The notes below the pieces were generated by a model that was not told the DNA's origin, ran no database searches, and was given only the letters and a program-made list of their open reading frames with translations. Position numbers and translations under genes: made by a program. DNA of 37,446 bases from Collinsella sp. (GTDB lineage: Bacteria > Actinomycetota > Coriobacteriia > Coriobacteriales > Coriobacteriaceae). Position 1 is the stretch's first letter, and every line of letters begins with the position of its first letter. Below are positions 22,638 to 31,190 of the stretch, one piece after another. The DNA is taken from assembly GCA_019414025.1 (NCBI GenBank), contig DXMU01000043.1, positions 1-37,446 on the forward strand, in the 5' to 3' direction.

Positions 22638-23201
22638 ATGCCTACCATTTCTACCGCCGACTTCAAGAACGGCCTCGGTCTCCGCATCAAGGACAAGGTC
22701 TACACCATCGTCGAGTTCCAGCATGTCAAGCCGGGCAAGGGCGGCGCGTTTGTGCGCTACAAGACCCGCGACATCAAGAGCGGCCGTGTCGTCGAGAACA
22801 CCTGCAACGCCGGCACCAAGTTCGAGAGCGTCATGCTCACCACCCGTGAGTTCCAGTACCTCTACAACGATGGCGCCGACTACATCTTCATGGACAACGA
22901 GACCTATGAGCAGGTTCCCGTTCCCGAGGACATGGTGGGCGAGAACTCCAAGTGGCTGCGCGAGAACGACATCTGCCAGCTGCTCTTCGCCGACGATGAG
23001 CTCATGGGCGTGACTCCGCCGATGTTCATCGAGACCACCATCGTCCAGACCGACCCGGGCTTTAAGGGCGACACCGTCCAGGGTTCCACCAAGCCGGCCA
23101 CGATCGACACCGGCGCTGTCATCCAGGTCCCCATGTACCTCAACGAGGGCGAGGTCATCAAGGTTGACACCCGCGACGGCAAGTTCGTCTCCCGCGTCTA
23201 G
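22638..23201 (+). CDS. efp: Elongation factor P
   Basis: A 187-residue protein that helps ribosomes through polyproline stretches. Three OB-like domains are expected; the N-terminal KOW-like domain has the loop KPGKGGAF with Lys34, the residue that is modified in many bacteria. The C-terminal signature (VDTRDGKFVSRV) is present. I chose ATG 22638 (MPTISTADF) because AAAGG lies seven bases upstream and the N-terminus matches the family; an upstream in-frame start has no site. The Asp23-like gene follows after 24 bases. The modification enzyme is not encoded in this window. Confidence 0.97.
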   Translation: MPTISTADFKNGLGLRIKDKVYTIVEFQHVKPGKGGAFVRYKTRDIKSGRVVENTCNAGTKFESVMLTTREFQYLYNDGADYIFMDNETYEQVPVPEDMVGENSKWLRENDICQLLFADDELMGVTPPMFIETTIVQTDPGFKGDTVQGSTKPATIDTGAVIQVPMYLNEGEVIKVDTRDGKFVSRV

Positions 23202-23225
23202 CAACCAACTCTTCTAGGAGGACTC

Positions 23226-23588
23226 ATGCCCCAGGAAATCAAGATTGACGGCATCGGCATTTCGCCCGATGTTCTGACCGCCATCGTCTCGCGCGCCGTG
23301 TCCGATGTCGAGGGCATCGCCTCCGTTGGCGTCAAGGACCTTGCCACCAACCTTGTCTCCATGATGCTCTCGTCCAAGGCCCCGGCTTCCGAGCCGGCGG
23401 TCGAGGCCGAGGTCGTCGGCGACAAGCTCGCACTCACCGTGCGTGTCGTGGTGTTCTTTGGCTATCCGTTCAAGAAACTCGCCGAGGCCGTTCGCGCCGC
23501 CGTGGTCGCCGCCATCGATGCCCAGGTGGGCGTTGAGGTTGAGCGTGTTGACGTTTGCATCGACGGCCTCGTTTTCCCCAAGGAGTAA
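23226..23588 (+). CDS. Asp23/Gls24 family envelope stress protein
   Basis: A 120-residue member of the Asp23/Gls24 (DUF322) family. Typical blocks are GIGISPDVLTAIVSRAVSDVEGI at the N-terminus, LTVRVVVFFGYPF in the middle and VEVERVDVCIDGLVF at the end. Relatives sit under the membrane in Gram-positive bacteria and are linked to envelope stress. AGGAGG lies five to six bases before ATG. It lies between efp and nusB, the usual place for the AmaP/YqhY-type member (B. subtilis yqhY is also before nusB), where a role in lipid metabolism has been suggested. The sequence between residues 45 and 60 is a low-complexity insertion. Confidence 0.9.
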   Translation: MPQEIKIDGIGISPDVLTAIVSRAVSDVEGIASVGVKDLATNLVSMMLSSKAPASEPAVEAEVVGDKLALTVRVVVFFGYPFKKLAEAVRAAVVAAIDAQVGVEVERVDVCIDGLVFPKE

Positions 23589-23591
23589 CCT

Positions 23592-24179
23592 TTGAGCCTT
23601 AAGGTTTATCGCGGGCGTACGCTTGCCCGCAGTCAGGCGCTGCAGCTGCTGTTCCAGGCCGAGGCCACGGACAGCCCGCTCGAGCGCGTCCTCGAGGGTG
23701 ATTTCCTGATCTCGAAGGGTCCCCTCGACCCCTATGCGCTGGAGCTGTGCCGCGGTGCCTACGAGCATATCGACCGCATCGACTGCGCTCTGCGCTCCGT
23801 CGCCAAGAACTGGGATCTTATGCGCATGCCCGGCGCCGACCGCAACCTGCTGCGTATCGCCGTCTACGAGATGCGCTTCCTCACCGACGAGGAGGTCTCG
23901 GACGCCATCGTCATTAACGAGGCCGTCGAAATCGCTAAGGCTTATGGCACCGACCAGTCCGCCTCGTTTGTCAACGGCGTGCTGGGCAAGATCGCTCGCA
24001 GCGAGGAGCTGCCGGGCGAGGAACTGTACCAAGAGCTGCTGGCCGATGATCGCGCTCGCGAGGAGGCGCAGGCTGCCGAGGCAGCCGCCAAGGTCGCTGC
24101 CGCTCAGGCTGCCGCCGGTGTACTTGCCGAGGATACGGATGCTGCCGAGGCCGTCGAGGCCGACTCCGTCGAGGGGTAG
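23592..24179 (+). CDS. nusB: Transcription antitermination factor NusB
   Basis: A 195-residue all-helical RNA-binding protein that works with NusE (S10) in rRNA antitermination. The N-terminal RTLARSQALQLLFQAE and the later LRIAVYEMRFL and VINEAVEIAKAYG blocks are family hallmarks. Residues after about 147 form an extra tail very rich in Ala and Glu, not needed by most NusB proteins (about 140 residues). The start is TTG 23592, with AGGAG of the preceding gene end six bases upstream. xseB starts two bases after the stop. Confidence 0.95.
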   Translation: MSLKVYRGRTLARSQALQLLFQAEATDSPLERVLEGDFLISKGPLDPYALELCRGAYEHIDRIDCALRSVAKNWDLMRMPGADRNLLRIAVYEMRFLTDEEVSDAIVINEAVEIAKAYGTDQSASFVNGVLGKIARSEELPGEELYQELLADDRAREEAQAAEAAAKVAAAQAAAGVLAEDTDAAEAVEADSVEG

Positions 24180-24181
24180 CC

Positions 24182-24448
24182 ATGCCAGAGGGTTCCGTCC
24201 GCAACTTCGATGAGATCTCGGATCGCCTGGACCAGATCATCGCCACCGTTCGCTCCAAGGATACGTCCCTGGAGCGTTCGCTCGATTTGTTTGACGAGGC
24301 TATTGAGCTTGGTTCCCGTGCGGTCGATATGGTCGACAAGTTTGAGCTGACGCCGCGTGAGGCCGACAAGCTCGAGCAGGAATACGATGAGGATGCGGCA
24401 AACGAGTCCCAAGATAGGCAGGCTGCATCCCCGGATACGAATGGTTGA
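24182..24448 (+). CDS. xseB: Exodeoxyribonuclease VII small subunit
   Basis: An 88-residue coiled-coil protein that binds the large subunit XseA in a nuclease degrading single-strand DNA. The block FDEISDRLDQIIATVRS followed by LERSLDLFDEAIELG is characteristic. The C-terminal 25 residues are acidic and disordered. The partner gene xseA is not in the window, although it is usually adjacent. GAGGGG lies six bases before ATG; the stop overlaps the start of the next gene. Confidence 0.9.
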   Translation: MPEGSVRNFDEISDRLDQIIATVRSKDTSLERSLDLFDEAIELGSRAVDMVDKFELTPREADKLEQEYDEDAANESQDRQAASPDTNG

Positions 24449-25260
24449 TGGCATTCATGAAACGCGTGCGTCTCGATGACGAACTGATTTCACAGGGCAT
24501 CTGCGCCGATCGCGCGGATGCCCTTCGCACTCTTATGGCCGGCTTGGTCTCGAGCGGCGGTGAGCGTTTGACCTCTCCGGGGCTTAAGGTGACGCCGGGC
24601 CTGCCACTGCACGTTAAGGGGCGCATTCCGTACGTTGGGCGCGGCGGCCTTAAGCTTGAGGGTGCGCTCGATGCGTTTTGTATCGATCCCACGGGCCTTG
24701 CCTGCCTGGACGTAGGCTGCTCTACCGGCGGCTTTACCGATTGCCTGCTCAAGCGCGGTGCCGCCACGGTCGTTTCGGTCGACGTGGGCCGTGCCCAGTT
24801 TGATTGGTCGCTGCGCCAAGACGACCGCGTGACGCTCCACGAGCGCACCAACGTGACGCAGCTGCCCGAGCTCGGCTACGGCGACGCAATCGACCTGGCC
24901 GTGTGCGACGTGTCGTTTACGAGCATCGCGAACATCATCGACGCCGTGCTGGCGTGCCTGACGCCGACGGGGTCGTTCTGCACGCTCGTGAAGCCGCAGT
25001 TTGAGGCTCCGGCGGCGCTGGTGGGCGAGGGCGGTATCGTGACAGATCCCACTGTGCGTGTTGACACGCTCGTGGCGGCGATTGAGCTCTTTGCCGCCAA
25101 GGGCCTGTTCCCGCTTGACGTGTGCGTGTCGCCCATCCATGGCGCCAAGGGCAACGTGGAGTTTTTCCTGTACGGCACGAGGTTTGCCCCCAGCGAGCAC
25201 TCCGATGACGAGTTGCAATCCCAGGTATCGGCTTTGAGCGAGAAAGCTGCAACGCTATGA
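24448..25260 (+). CDS. tlyA: TlyA-family rRNA 2'-O-methyltransferase (hemolysin-like)
   Basis: A 270-residue S4-domain and FtsJ-type methyltransferase. The S4 RNA-binding domain covers about residues 5-65 (RLDDELISQGICADRADAL). The SAM-binding motif CLDVGCSTGGFTDCLL begins near residue 86. Other catalytic blocks are VCDVSFTS, LVKPQFEA and NVEFFLY, giving the Asp, Lys and Glu of the K-D-K-E set. TlyA methylates 16S and/or 23S rRNA and affects capreomycin sensitivity in mycobacteria. I chose ATG 24448, which overlaps the xseB stop by one base (TGATG); TTG 24445 and ATG 24457 are alternatives. The stop overlaps nadK (ATGA). Confidence 0.93.
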   Translation: MAFMKRVRLDDELISQGICADRADALRTLMAGLVSSGGERLTSPGLKVTPGLPLHVKGRIPYVGRGGLKLEGALDAFCIDPTGLACLDVGCSTGGFTDCLLKRGAATVVSVDVGRAQFDWSLRQDDRVTLHERTNVTQLPELGYGDAIDLAVCDVSFTSIANIIDAVLACLTPTGSFCTLVKPQFEAPAALVGEGGIVTDPTVRVDTLVAAIELFAAKGLFPLDVCVSPIHGAKGNVEFFLYGTRFAPSEHSDDELQSQVSALSEKAATL

Positions 25261-26117
25261 AGGTCTTTCTGGTTCCCAATTACTACAAGCAAGAGGCGGT
25301 CGAGAGCGGCCTGATGCTCGAGCTCTGGCTGACGCGCCAGGGCTACGAGGTCGCTTGGGCTGCCGACCAGCGCTCCAAGATCCAGAGTACGCCCGACGTG
25401 GATGGTGCCGACCTTGTCATCACGCTCGGCGGCGACGGCACGCTGCTGCGCGCCGCCCGCATCCTCAACTATCGAGAGATTCCTATTCTGGGTCTTTCCT
25501 ATGGTCACCTGGGCTTTTTGACGGCGGCCAGTCCCGAGGAACGCGATATTCTACAGGTTGTGAGCGATGCCCTGTCCGGTGAGCTCCACGTGAGTCGTCG
25601 CGCCACGATCGCTGCAGACATCGTTTCTGTGCGCGAGGACGGCACCAAGGATGTCGTGCGTTCTTTTGCCCTCAACGACATGGCGCTCACGCGCGGGCCG
25701 CTTTCCGATATGGTCGAGTTCGATATCACCGTTTCGGGCCACCATATCGATCGCTTGCGCGGCGATGGTGTGGTCGTGTCTACGGCAACTGGTTCCACGG
25801 GCTATGCCCTCAGTGCCGGCGGTCCTATCGTGAGCCCGGATTACACGGGCATGGTCTGCGTGCCTATCGCGCCGCATACTATTCAGGCCCGTGCCTTTTT
25901 GACCTCGCCGAGCGATGTCGTCGAGATTTTTATGTCTGACGACCGACCGAGTGTACCTGCCATCGCTATCGACGGACAGTTTATTACCTGCGATGGTACC
26001 GTCGAGAGCGTAGCCGTGCGTCGCGGTCCCGGCGATGTTCTGCTGCTCGACTATGGCCCCGAGAGCTTCTATAACTCGGTGAGCCGCGTATTCTACGGAG
26101 TTCGTCATGATCGATGA
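25257..26117 (+). CDS. nadK: NAD kinase
   Basis: A 286-residue enzyme that phosphorylates NAD to NADP. The catalytic GGDG motif is at residues 58-61 (LGGDGTLLRAAR). The NAD-binding block NDMALTRG and the glycine-rich DGVVVSTATGSTGYALSAGG stretch are present. The start overlaps the tlyA stop by four bases and the end overlaps recN by eleven bases. The tlyA-nadK-recN order is typical of actinobacteria and other Gram-positives. Confidence 0.96.
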   Translation: MKVFLVPNYYKQEAVESGLMLELWLTRQGYEVAWAADQRSKIQSTPDVDGADLVITLGGDGTLLRAARILNYREIPILGLSYGHLGFLTAASPEERDILQVVSDALSGELHVSRRATIAADIVSVREDGTKDVVRSFALNDMALTRGPLSDMVEFDITVSGHHIDRLRGDGVVVSTATGSTGYALSAGGPIVSPDYTGMVCVPIAPHTIQARAFLTSPSDVVEIFMSDDRPSVPAIAIDGQFITCDGTVESVAVRRGPGDVLLLDYGPESFYNSVSRVFYGVRHDR

Positions 26118-27735
26118 GCTGCAGGTTTCAAACATTGCGCTCATTCGCGAGGCGACGCTGGTGCCCAGCGCGGGCCTAACTGTCCTGACCGGCGAGACCG
26201 GCGCCGGCAAGACTGCGCTGCTCTCGGCGCTTAAGCTCATTTTGGGCGAGCGCGCGGATTCTTCGACCGTGCGCGAGGGCGAGGCGCTTGCGAGCGTCGA
26301 GGCGCGCTTGTTCGATGGCCCGCACGACACGGAGGGCTTCACCGTGCAGCGCAGCCTTTCTGCCGAGGGCCGCAGCCGCGTCAAGATTGATGGTCGCATT
26401 GCCAGCGTGCGCGAGCTTTCCGAGCGCGTCGGCGTGATGATGGATCTGTGCGGCCAGCACGAGCATCAGCGCCTGCTCGATCCGGCACATCATGTTGCCA
26501 TGGTCGATGCCTGGGCTGGTCGCTCTGCGCTCGAGGCACTGGAAAAGTACCGTGCCTGCTTTAGGGTGTCGCGTGCGGCTGCCAAGGAGGTCCGTCGCGT
26601 AGAGGAGGCGTCGCGTGCGCAGGGGAGTCGCGTCGAGGAGGCGCGCTTCGCCCTGGAGCGCATCGGCGAGGTCGACCCCAAGCCGGGTGAGTATGAGGAG
26701 CTCGAAGAGCTGCTGCCGCGCTCGGAGCATGCCGAGGTGCTGGTGGCCACGGCTAACGAAGCCCATGCATCGATTGCCGCCGAAGGGGGAGCGCTCGATG
26801 CCGTGAACAGCGCCGTGGCCGAGCTTTCACGCATGACGACCGTTGACCGCAAGCTAGGCGACATCGCCGATGCCCTTTCGGATGCCTGCATCTCACTCGA
26901 GGATTGCGCCAACGAGTTGCGTGCCTATCGCGATGGGGTCGCCTTCGATCCGCGCGAGCTGGCTCGTATGCGCGAGCGCTATTCCGACCTCAAGGGTCTG
27001 CTGCGTCAGTGGGGTCCCACCATGGACGACGTATTTGCCATGCGCGATCGCTCGCAAGAGCTGTTGTCGCTGGTAGACGATGGTGATGAGCAGATCAAGA
27101 AGGCGCGCGAAGCGCTTGGCGCGGCGGAGCGCGAACTTTTCGCCGCTGCCAAGGCGCTTAAGCGTGCACGCAATACGGCAGCCCCGCGTTTTTGTCACGA
27201 GGTGGGTCGTCAGATGGCACGCCTGGAAATGGGCGGCGCCGAGCTCGTCTGGGAGTCGCGTGATCTTCCCCGTGCTGAGTGGACGCCCGTTGGTCCTTCG
27301 AGCTACGAGCTGCTATACCGCAGCGGTGCCGGTTTGACGCCGCGCCCCCTGCGTCGAATTGCGTCGGGCGGCGAGCTCAGCCGCGTTATGCTCGCGAGCA
27401 AGGTGGTCTTGGGTAATGCTGACGGCGTCGATACACTGGTATTTGACGAGGTCGATGCCGGTGTCGGCGGCTCTACGGCTCGTGCTCTTGCTGGTGTGCT
27501 GGCCGATCTTGCCGCCACGCATCAGGTCATCGTCGTAACGCACCTGGCGCAGGTTGCGGTCATGGCTGACAAGCATTACGTAGTCAGCAAGGAGCCGGGC
27601 GATGTTCCCCAGACGCATTTGGACGAGGTAACCGGCGAAGCGCGTACCGCCGAGATCGCCCGCATGCTCAGCGGCGATCAGTCCGAGGCAAGCTTGGCCC
27701 ACGCAAAGCAGATGCTCGAAGAAGTTCGAGGCTAG
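26107..27735 (+). CDS. recN: DNA repair protein RecN
   Basis: A 542-residue SMC-like ATPase that acts early in double-strand break repair. Walker A GETGAGKT is at residues 29-36. The ABC signature ASGGELSRVMLASKVV and Walker B TLVFDEVDAGVGG lie in the C-terminal part, with HLAQVAVMADKHY following. The central region (about 150-380) is a coiled coil. Length is close to the usual 550-570 residues. GGAG lies close upstream of ATG 26107, inside nadK. A hairpin at 27754-27786 separates it from the convergent RpiR-type gene. Confidence 0.96.
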   Translation: MIDELQVSNIALIREATLVPSAGLTVLTGETGAGKTALLSALKLILGERADSSTVREGEALASVEARLFDGPHDTEGFTVQRSLSAEGRSRVKIDGRIASVRELSERVGVMMDLCGQHEHQRLLDPAHHVAMVDAWAGRSALEALEKYRACFRVSRAAAKEVRRVEEASRAQGSRVEEARFALERIGEVDPKPGEYEELEELLPRSEHAEVLVATANEAHASIAAEGGALDAVNSAVAELSRMTTVDRKLGDIADALSDACISLEDCANELRAYRDGVAFDPRELARMRERYSDLKGLLRQWGPTMDDVFAMRDRSQELLSLVDDGDEQIKKAREALGAAERELFAAAKALKRARNTAAPRFCHEVGRQMARLEMGGAELVWESRDLPRAEWTPVGPSSYELLYRSGAGLTPRPLRRIASGGELSRVMLASKVVLGNADGVDTLVFDEVDAGVGGSTARALAGVLADLAATHQVIVVTHLAQVAVMADKHYVVSKEPGDVPQTHLDEVTGEARTAEIARMLSGDQSEASLAHAKQMLEEVRG

Positions 27736-27753
27736 GTCGTATCAGCGGTGTTG

Positions 27754-27786
27754 GTGGGACAAAATAGACTGAAATTTTTGTCCCAC
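27754..27786. terminator. Bidirectional hairpin between recN and the RpiR-type gene
   Basis: An 11-bp stem, GTGGGACAAAA (27754-27764) and TTTTGTCCCAC (27776-27786), between two convergent genes. The A/T ends of the stem face the loop and there is no outer T tract, so strength is uncertain. Confidence 0.55.
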
Positions 27787-27794
27787 TACGCGTT

Positions 27795-28652
27795 TTACTC
27801 AACGACCTTGTCCGGCTGGATGAGCTCCTCGTAGTAGCTGATATGTTCGCGAGCGTCTTCAATCTCGGGCAGCAGGAAGTTGTAGATAACTTCGATGATC
27901 ATCGTGGCGCTGATCTTGGAGAACGCGAAGTCACCCGTTGTCAGCAACGCTTCGTGATTGACGGTATTAAAGGTGTAGTCGGCGAGGCGCGCAAGTGGGG
28001 ATTTGCTGTCACTGCTGATGACGACTACGGTTGCGCCGCAGTTGCGAGCCGCTTTTGCCATGCGATTCAGTCGGCGCGATTTGCCAGAGTTTGAGATTAG
28101 CACGATGACGTCACCCGGGCGTAACGTGAGCGCAAAGCCGATTGATGTCTCGCTAATGGTGCTCGCCATGCAGCGCAGGCCCAGCTGCGAAAACTTAAAC
28201 GTCGCATCGAGCGCGACCGCGTTCGTATTGCCCACAGCTGCAAACTCAATAACCCCTGCATGCTTAAGGGCATGCACAACAGCCGCCAGCGTATCGTGGT
28301 CGATCCCGTCGATGGTCGCATTAAGCTCGCTCACCTTGGCAGCCAGGATATTCTTGAGACTCTGCTCCATATTGTCGAGCGAGACCTCGTCAGTCAGGCC
28401 CTCGTTACGCTGGCTTTCCAAATCCCTCGCCAACGAAAACTGAAAGCTGCGGAAGCTACCAAAGCCAAGCTTGCGGCAGAAGCGCGAAACGGTCGCCTCG
28501 GACGTGGCGGCGGCGCGCGAGAGCTGAGCGGCCGTGAGGCGTGGCGCCTCGGACTGGTGCTCCAATATATAGTCGACAATGCGCTGCTCGGACTCGCTGT
28601 ATCCCTGATGGGTGCTAATGAGGGAAAGTGCGCTCTTGCTACTATCGGTCAT
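27795..28652 (-). CDS. MurR/RpiR family transcriptional regulator
   Basis: A 285-residue regulator with an N-terminal RpiR-type helix-turn-helix (residues about 1-80; ATSEATVSRFCRKLGFGSF) and a C-terminal SIS domain (about 125-260; VIVLISNSGKSRRLNRMAKA) that usually binds a phosphosugar. I chose ATG 28652 (MTDSSKS) because AGGAG lies seven bases upstream; an in-frame ATG at 28700 lacks one. It is divergent from the fructose-type PTS gene, so it most likely controls that locus in response to a phosphosugar such as fructose 1-phosphate. Palindromic sites that could bind it lie at 28754-28797. Whether it represses or activates cannot be seen. Confidence 0.92.
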   Translation of the reverse strand: MTDSSKSALSLISTHQGYSESEQRIVDYILEHQSEAPRLTAAQLSRAAATSEATVSRFCRKLGFGSFRSFQFSLARDLESQRNEGLTDEVSLDNMEQSLKNILAAKVSELNATIDGIDHDTLAAVVHALKHAGVIEFAAVGNTNAVALDATFKFSQLGLRCMASTISETSIGFALTLRPGDVIVLISNSGKSRRLNRMAKAARNCGATVVVISSDSKSPLARLADYTFNTVNHEALLTTGDFAFSKISATMIIEVIYNFLLPEIEDAREHISYYEELIQPDKVVE

Positions 28653-28753
28653 GGATGGCTCCTGGTTGGCATGAAAATCTAGCTTGATTTGCAATGCCAT
28701 AGTATACGGGCATTTTCAATTACAAGATACACCTTGCCGTTTCAAGTGTTGAT

Positions 28754-28797
28754 GGTAAACTTTCACTTACCGTTTACGGTTATGAAAGAACCTTTCA
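28754..28797. promoter_or_regulatory. Palindromic sites in the regulator/PTS intergenic region
   Basis: Two dyads stand out. GGTAA (28754-28758) and TTACC (28767-28771) are 8 bases apart, overlapped by GTAAAC (28755-28760) and GTTTAC (28772-28777). A perfect TGAAAG-AAC-CTTTCA lies at 28783-28797. TTGATG at 28749-28754 could be a -35. These are candidate operators for the divergent RpiR-type protein; binding is inferred only. Confidence 0.4.
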
Positions 28798-28862
28798 CCG
28801 GAGATTTGCACCTTAGCTCTTCTCACGCGGACGGTAGGTTGGTATCTTTCAGTTGTGGAAAA

Positions 28863-28903
28863 ACGCGCATCGAAGCGCGTGTAGGGGAGCGCCCGCGGGC
28901 GCT
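28863..28903 (+). other. GC-rich hairpins in the PTS permease leader
   Basis: ACGCGC (28863-28868) pairs with GCGCGT (28875-28880), and a perfect 16-base palindrome, AGCGCCCGCGGGCGCT, occupies 28888-28903, nine bases before the AAGGAGGG ribosome site. They may stabilise the mRNA or tune translation. Confidence 0.45.
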
Positions 28904-28924
28904 GTACTCAAGAAGGAGGGACAC

Positions 28925-30928
28925 ATGGCTAAGTTTGACATCATCGCCGCGACCGGTTGCCCGACCGGCATTGCGCACACCTTCATGGCGAAGGAGGCGC
29001 TGGAGAAGGCAGCTGCCGAGCGCGGTCTGACCATTAAGGTCGAGACTCATGGCCAGGTCGGTGTCGAGAACGAGCTCACCAAGAGTGAGATCGCTGGTGC
29101 CAAGGCCGTCGTCGTCGCAGCCGACAAGGATGTCCAGGCTGAGCGTTTCGCCGGCAAGCCCATGGTTTCCGTTGGTGTTTCCAAGGCCCTGTCCGTTGAG
29201 GCCGCCGGTAAGCTGATTGACCGCGCGCTCGCCGCCAAGGGCGACAGCACGGTTGCAGCCGCTGCCGATGTCGAGGACGAGGTCGAGGAGAAGGAGTCCA
29301 TCGGCCACATCATCTACAAGCACCTCATGAACGGCGTCAGCCACATGCTGGTCTTCGTCGTTGCCGGTGGTGTTCTGACCGCCGTTTCGTTCCTGTGGGG
29401 CATTACGTCCTTCGATTCGACGGCGTCTGACTACAACAGCTTTGCTGCGATGCTCAAGATCATCGGCGGCATCGCCATGAACCTCATGGTTCCGGTGCTT
29501 TCCGCCTATATTGCCGAGTCCATCGGCAAGCGCCCGGCGCTCGTCCCCGGTTTTGTTGCCGGTATGATCGCCATCCAGGGCCTGCCTGTTAACGCCGAGA
29601 CCGGCATGATCGACGCCGGTGGCGCCGGCGTGGGCTTCGGCTTCCTGGGCGGCATCGTCGGTGGCTTCCTCGCCGGCTATGTCATCCTGCTGCTCGAGAA
29701 GGTTTTCTCTAAAATTCCCGCGAGCCTTAATGGCCTGAAGGCAATCTTCCTGTATCCGCTGTGCTCTACCGCCATCGTCGGCCTGGTCATGCTCGGTATT
29801 TCCGGCCCCATGGCTGCCATTAACCAGGGTATGATGGATTTCCTGCAGAGCCTCGGTAACTCCGGTCCGGTGATCCTTGGCCTGGCCATCGGCTGCATGT
29901 GCGCCTTTGATATGGGCGGCCCGGTCAACAAGGCTGCTTACGCTACTGGTACCTTCCTGCTCGGTACCGCTCTCGAAGCTGGCGTCGGCACCGAGACCTA
30001 CAACTTCGGCACCAACTTCATGGCTGCCGTCTCCGCCGCTTGCATCGTTCCGCCGCTGATCACCACCTTCGCCGTCGTTGTCGGCAAGAAGTACTTCAGC
30101 CAGGAGGATCATGACGCCGGTATCGTCAACCTCATCCTTGGTTGCACCCACATCACCGAGGGCGCCATTCCGTTCATGACCAAGAACATCTGGCCCGTCA
30201 TGCCCATCATGATGCTCGGTTCTTCCATCGCTTCCATCTTGACCATCTTCTTCAACGTTCACGATCCGGCGCCTCACGGCGGCTTCCTGGTCCTGCCCGT
30301 TGTCGAGAACGGTCCGCTGTGGGTCCTCGCGATCCTCATCGGCGCTGTGGTCGGTGGCATCCTGTTCGTGGCCTTCAAGAAGTACGACTTCGAGAAGAAT
30401 CAGAAGGCCGCTCCTGTAGCCAAGTCCGTTGAGGCCCCCAAGGCCGCTGCCGTCGAGGCCCCCAAGGCCGAGGCTGCCGACTTCGTGAAGGTCGAGAATG
30501 TCTTTGTCGCCGAGGACTTCGCTTCTCGTGACGAGGCTCTGAGCTTCGTTTCCAACCAGGCTGTCAAGGCCGGTATCGCCAGCGACGCCGACGCCGTGAT
30601 GAACGCCTTCCTGGCCCGCGAGGCCGAGGGCACCACGGGCATGATGGAGGGCTTCGCCATCCCGCATGCCAAGTCCGACGCCATTACCGAGGCTGCCGTC
30701 ATCGTCGTCAAGGACGAGTCCGGTGTGACCGGTTGGGACACCATGGACGGCGCTCCCGTCAACGTGGCCATCGCGCTGCTCATCCCGGGTGCCCAGGCCG
30801 GCACCACGCACCTTAAGATCCTGTCCAAGGTCGCCGAGGCGCTCATGGACGAGGACTTCCGTGCCACCGTCAAGGGTTCCACCGACGCCGCCAAGATCGC
30901 CAAGACGATCAACGCCCGCCTGGTCTAA
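28925..30928 (+). CDS. PTS fructose-family transporter, fused IIB-IIC-IIA
   Basis: A 667-residue phosphotransferase permease. The N-terminal IIB domain (about 1-100) has the phosphorylated Cys12 in ATGCPTGIAHTFMA. The IIC membrane domain (about 125-480) carries about ten hydrophobic segments and the block CMCAFDMGGPVNKAAY. After a linker with repeated EAPKA units, the IIA domain (about 520-667) has the active His581 in GFAIPHAKS. The protein takes up fructose or a related sugar and phosphorylates it at C1. The B-C-A order differs from the A-B-C order of many FruA proteins but is known. ATG 28925 has an excellent AAGGAGGG site. The general PTS genes and two 1-phosphofructokinases follow, which supports fructose as substrate. 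Confidence 0.94.
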   Translation: MAKFDIIAATGCPTGIAHTFMAKEALEKAAAERGLTIKVETHGQVGVENELTKSEIAGAKAVVVAADKDVQAERFAGKPMVSVGVSKALSVEAAGKLIDRALAAKGDSTVAAAADVEDEVEEKESIGHIIYKHLMNGVSHMLVFVVAGGVLTAVSFLWGITSFDSTASDYNSFAAMLKIIGGIAMNLMVPVLSAYIAESIGKRPALVPGFVAGMIAIQGLPVNAETGMIDAGGAGVGFGFLGGIVGGFLAGYVILLLEKVFSKIPASLNGLKAIFLYPLCSTAIVGLVMLGISGPMAAINQGMMDFLQSLGNSGPVILGLAIGCMCAFDMGGPVNKAAYATGTFLLGTALEAGVGTETYNFGTNFMAAVSAACIVPPLITTFAVVVGKKYFSQEDHDAGIVNLILGCTHITEGAIPFMTKNIWPVMPIMMLGSSIASILTIFFNVHDPAPHGGFLVLPVVENGPLWVLAILIGAVVGGILFVAFKKYDFEKNQKAAPVAKSVEAPKAAAVEAPKAEAADFVKVENVFVAEDFASRDEALSFVSNQAVKAGIASDADAVMNAFLAREAEGTTGMMEGFAIPHAKSDAITEAAVIVVKDESGVTGWDTMDGAPVNVAIALLIPGAQAGTTHLKILSKVAEALMDEDFRATVKGSTDAAKIAKTINARLV

Positions 30929-30964
30929 TCCCGCAACACGCGAATACCATCGCCCCCTGTATAT

Positions 30965-31001
30965 AAGGCGGAGTCCCTCTCCAGGGCCTCCGCCTTTTTT
31001 C
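30965..31001 (+). terminator. Intrinsic terminator of the PTS permease gene
   Basis: Outer arms AAGGCGGAG (30965-30973) and CTCCGCCTT (30988-30996), an inner CCCT/AGGG pairing, and a T tract to 31000. Confidence 0.93.
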
Positions 31002-31012
31002 TATCCCTCCCA

Positions 31013-31083
31013 TAAGTTGCGGTGAAATAGGGACTGTTTAAACGATTCAACCCCAAATTCAGTCCCTATTTCACCGCAACTTA
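31013..31083. repeat. Perfect 24-bp inverted repeat
   Basis: The 24 bases at 31013-31036 are the exact reverse complement of 31060-31083, around a 23-base centre. Each arm contains the core TAGGGACTG. There is no open frame and no T tract. It resembles a REP/MITE-like unit and is independent of the terminator before it. Confidence 0.85.
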
Positions 31084-31190
31084 CAAAAGGGCATAGAGGG
31101 GGCTACCTATCGAGTCTTTGTCGCGAACAGATCATCAGCCAGATTTCCGTTTGCACGATATTGCTCTGGACCGACCGAGTTTCCGCAGCC

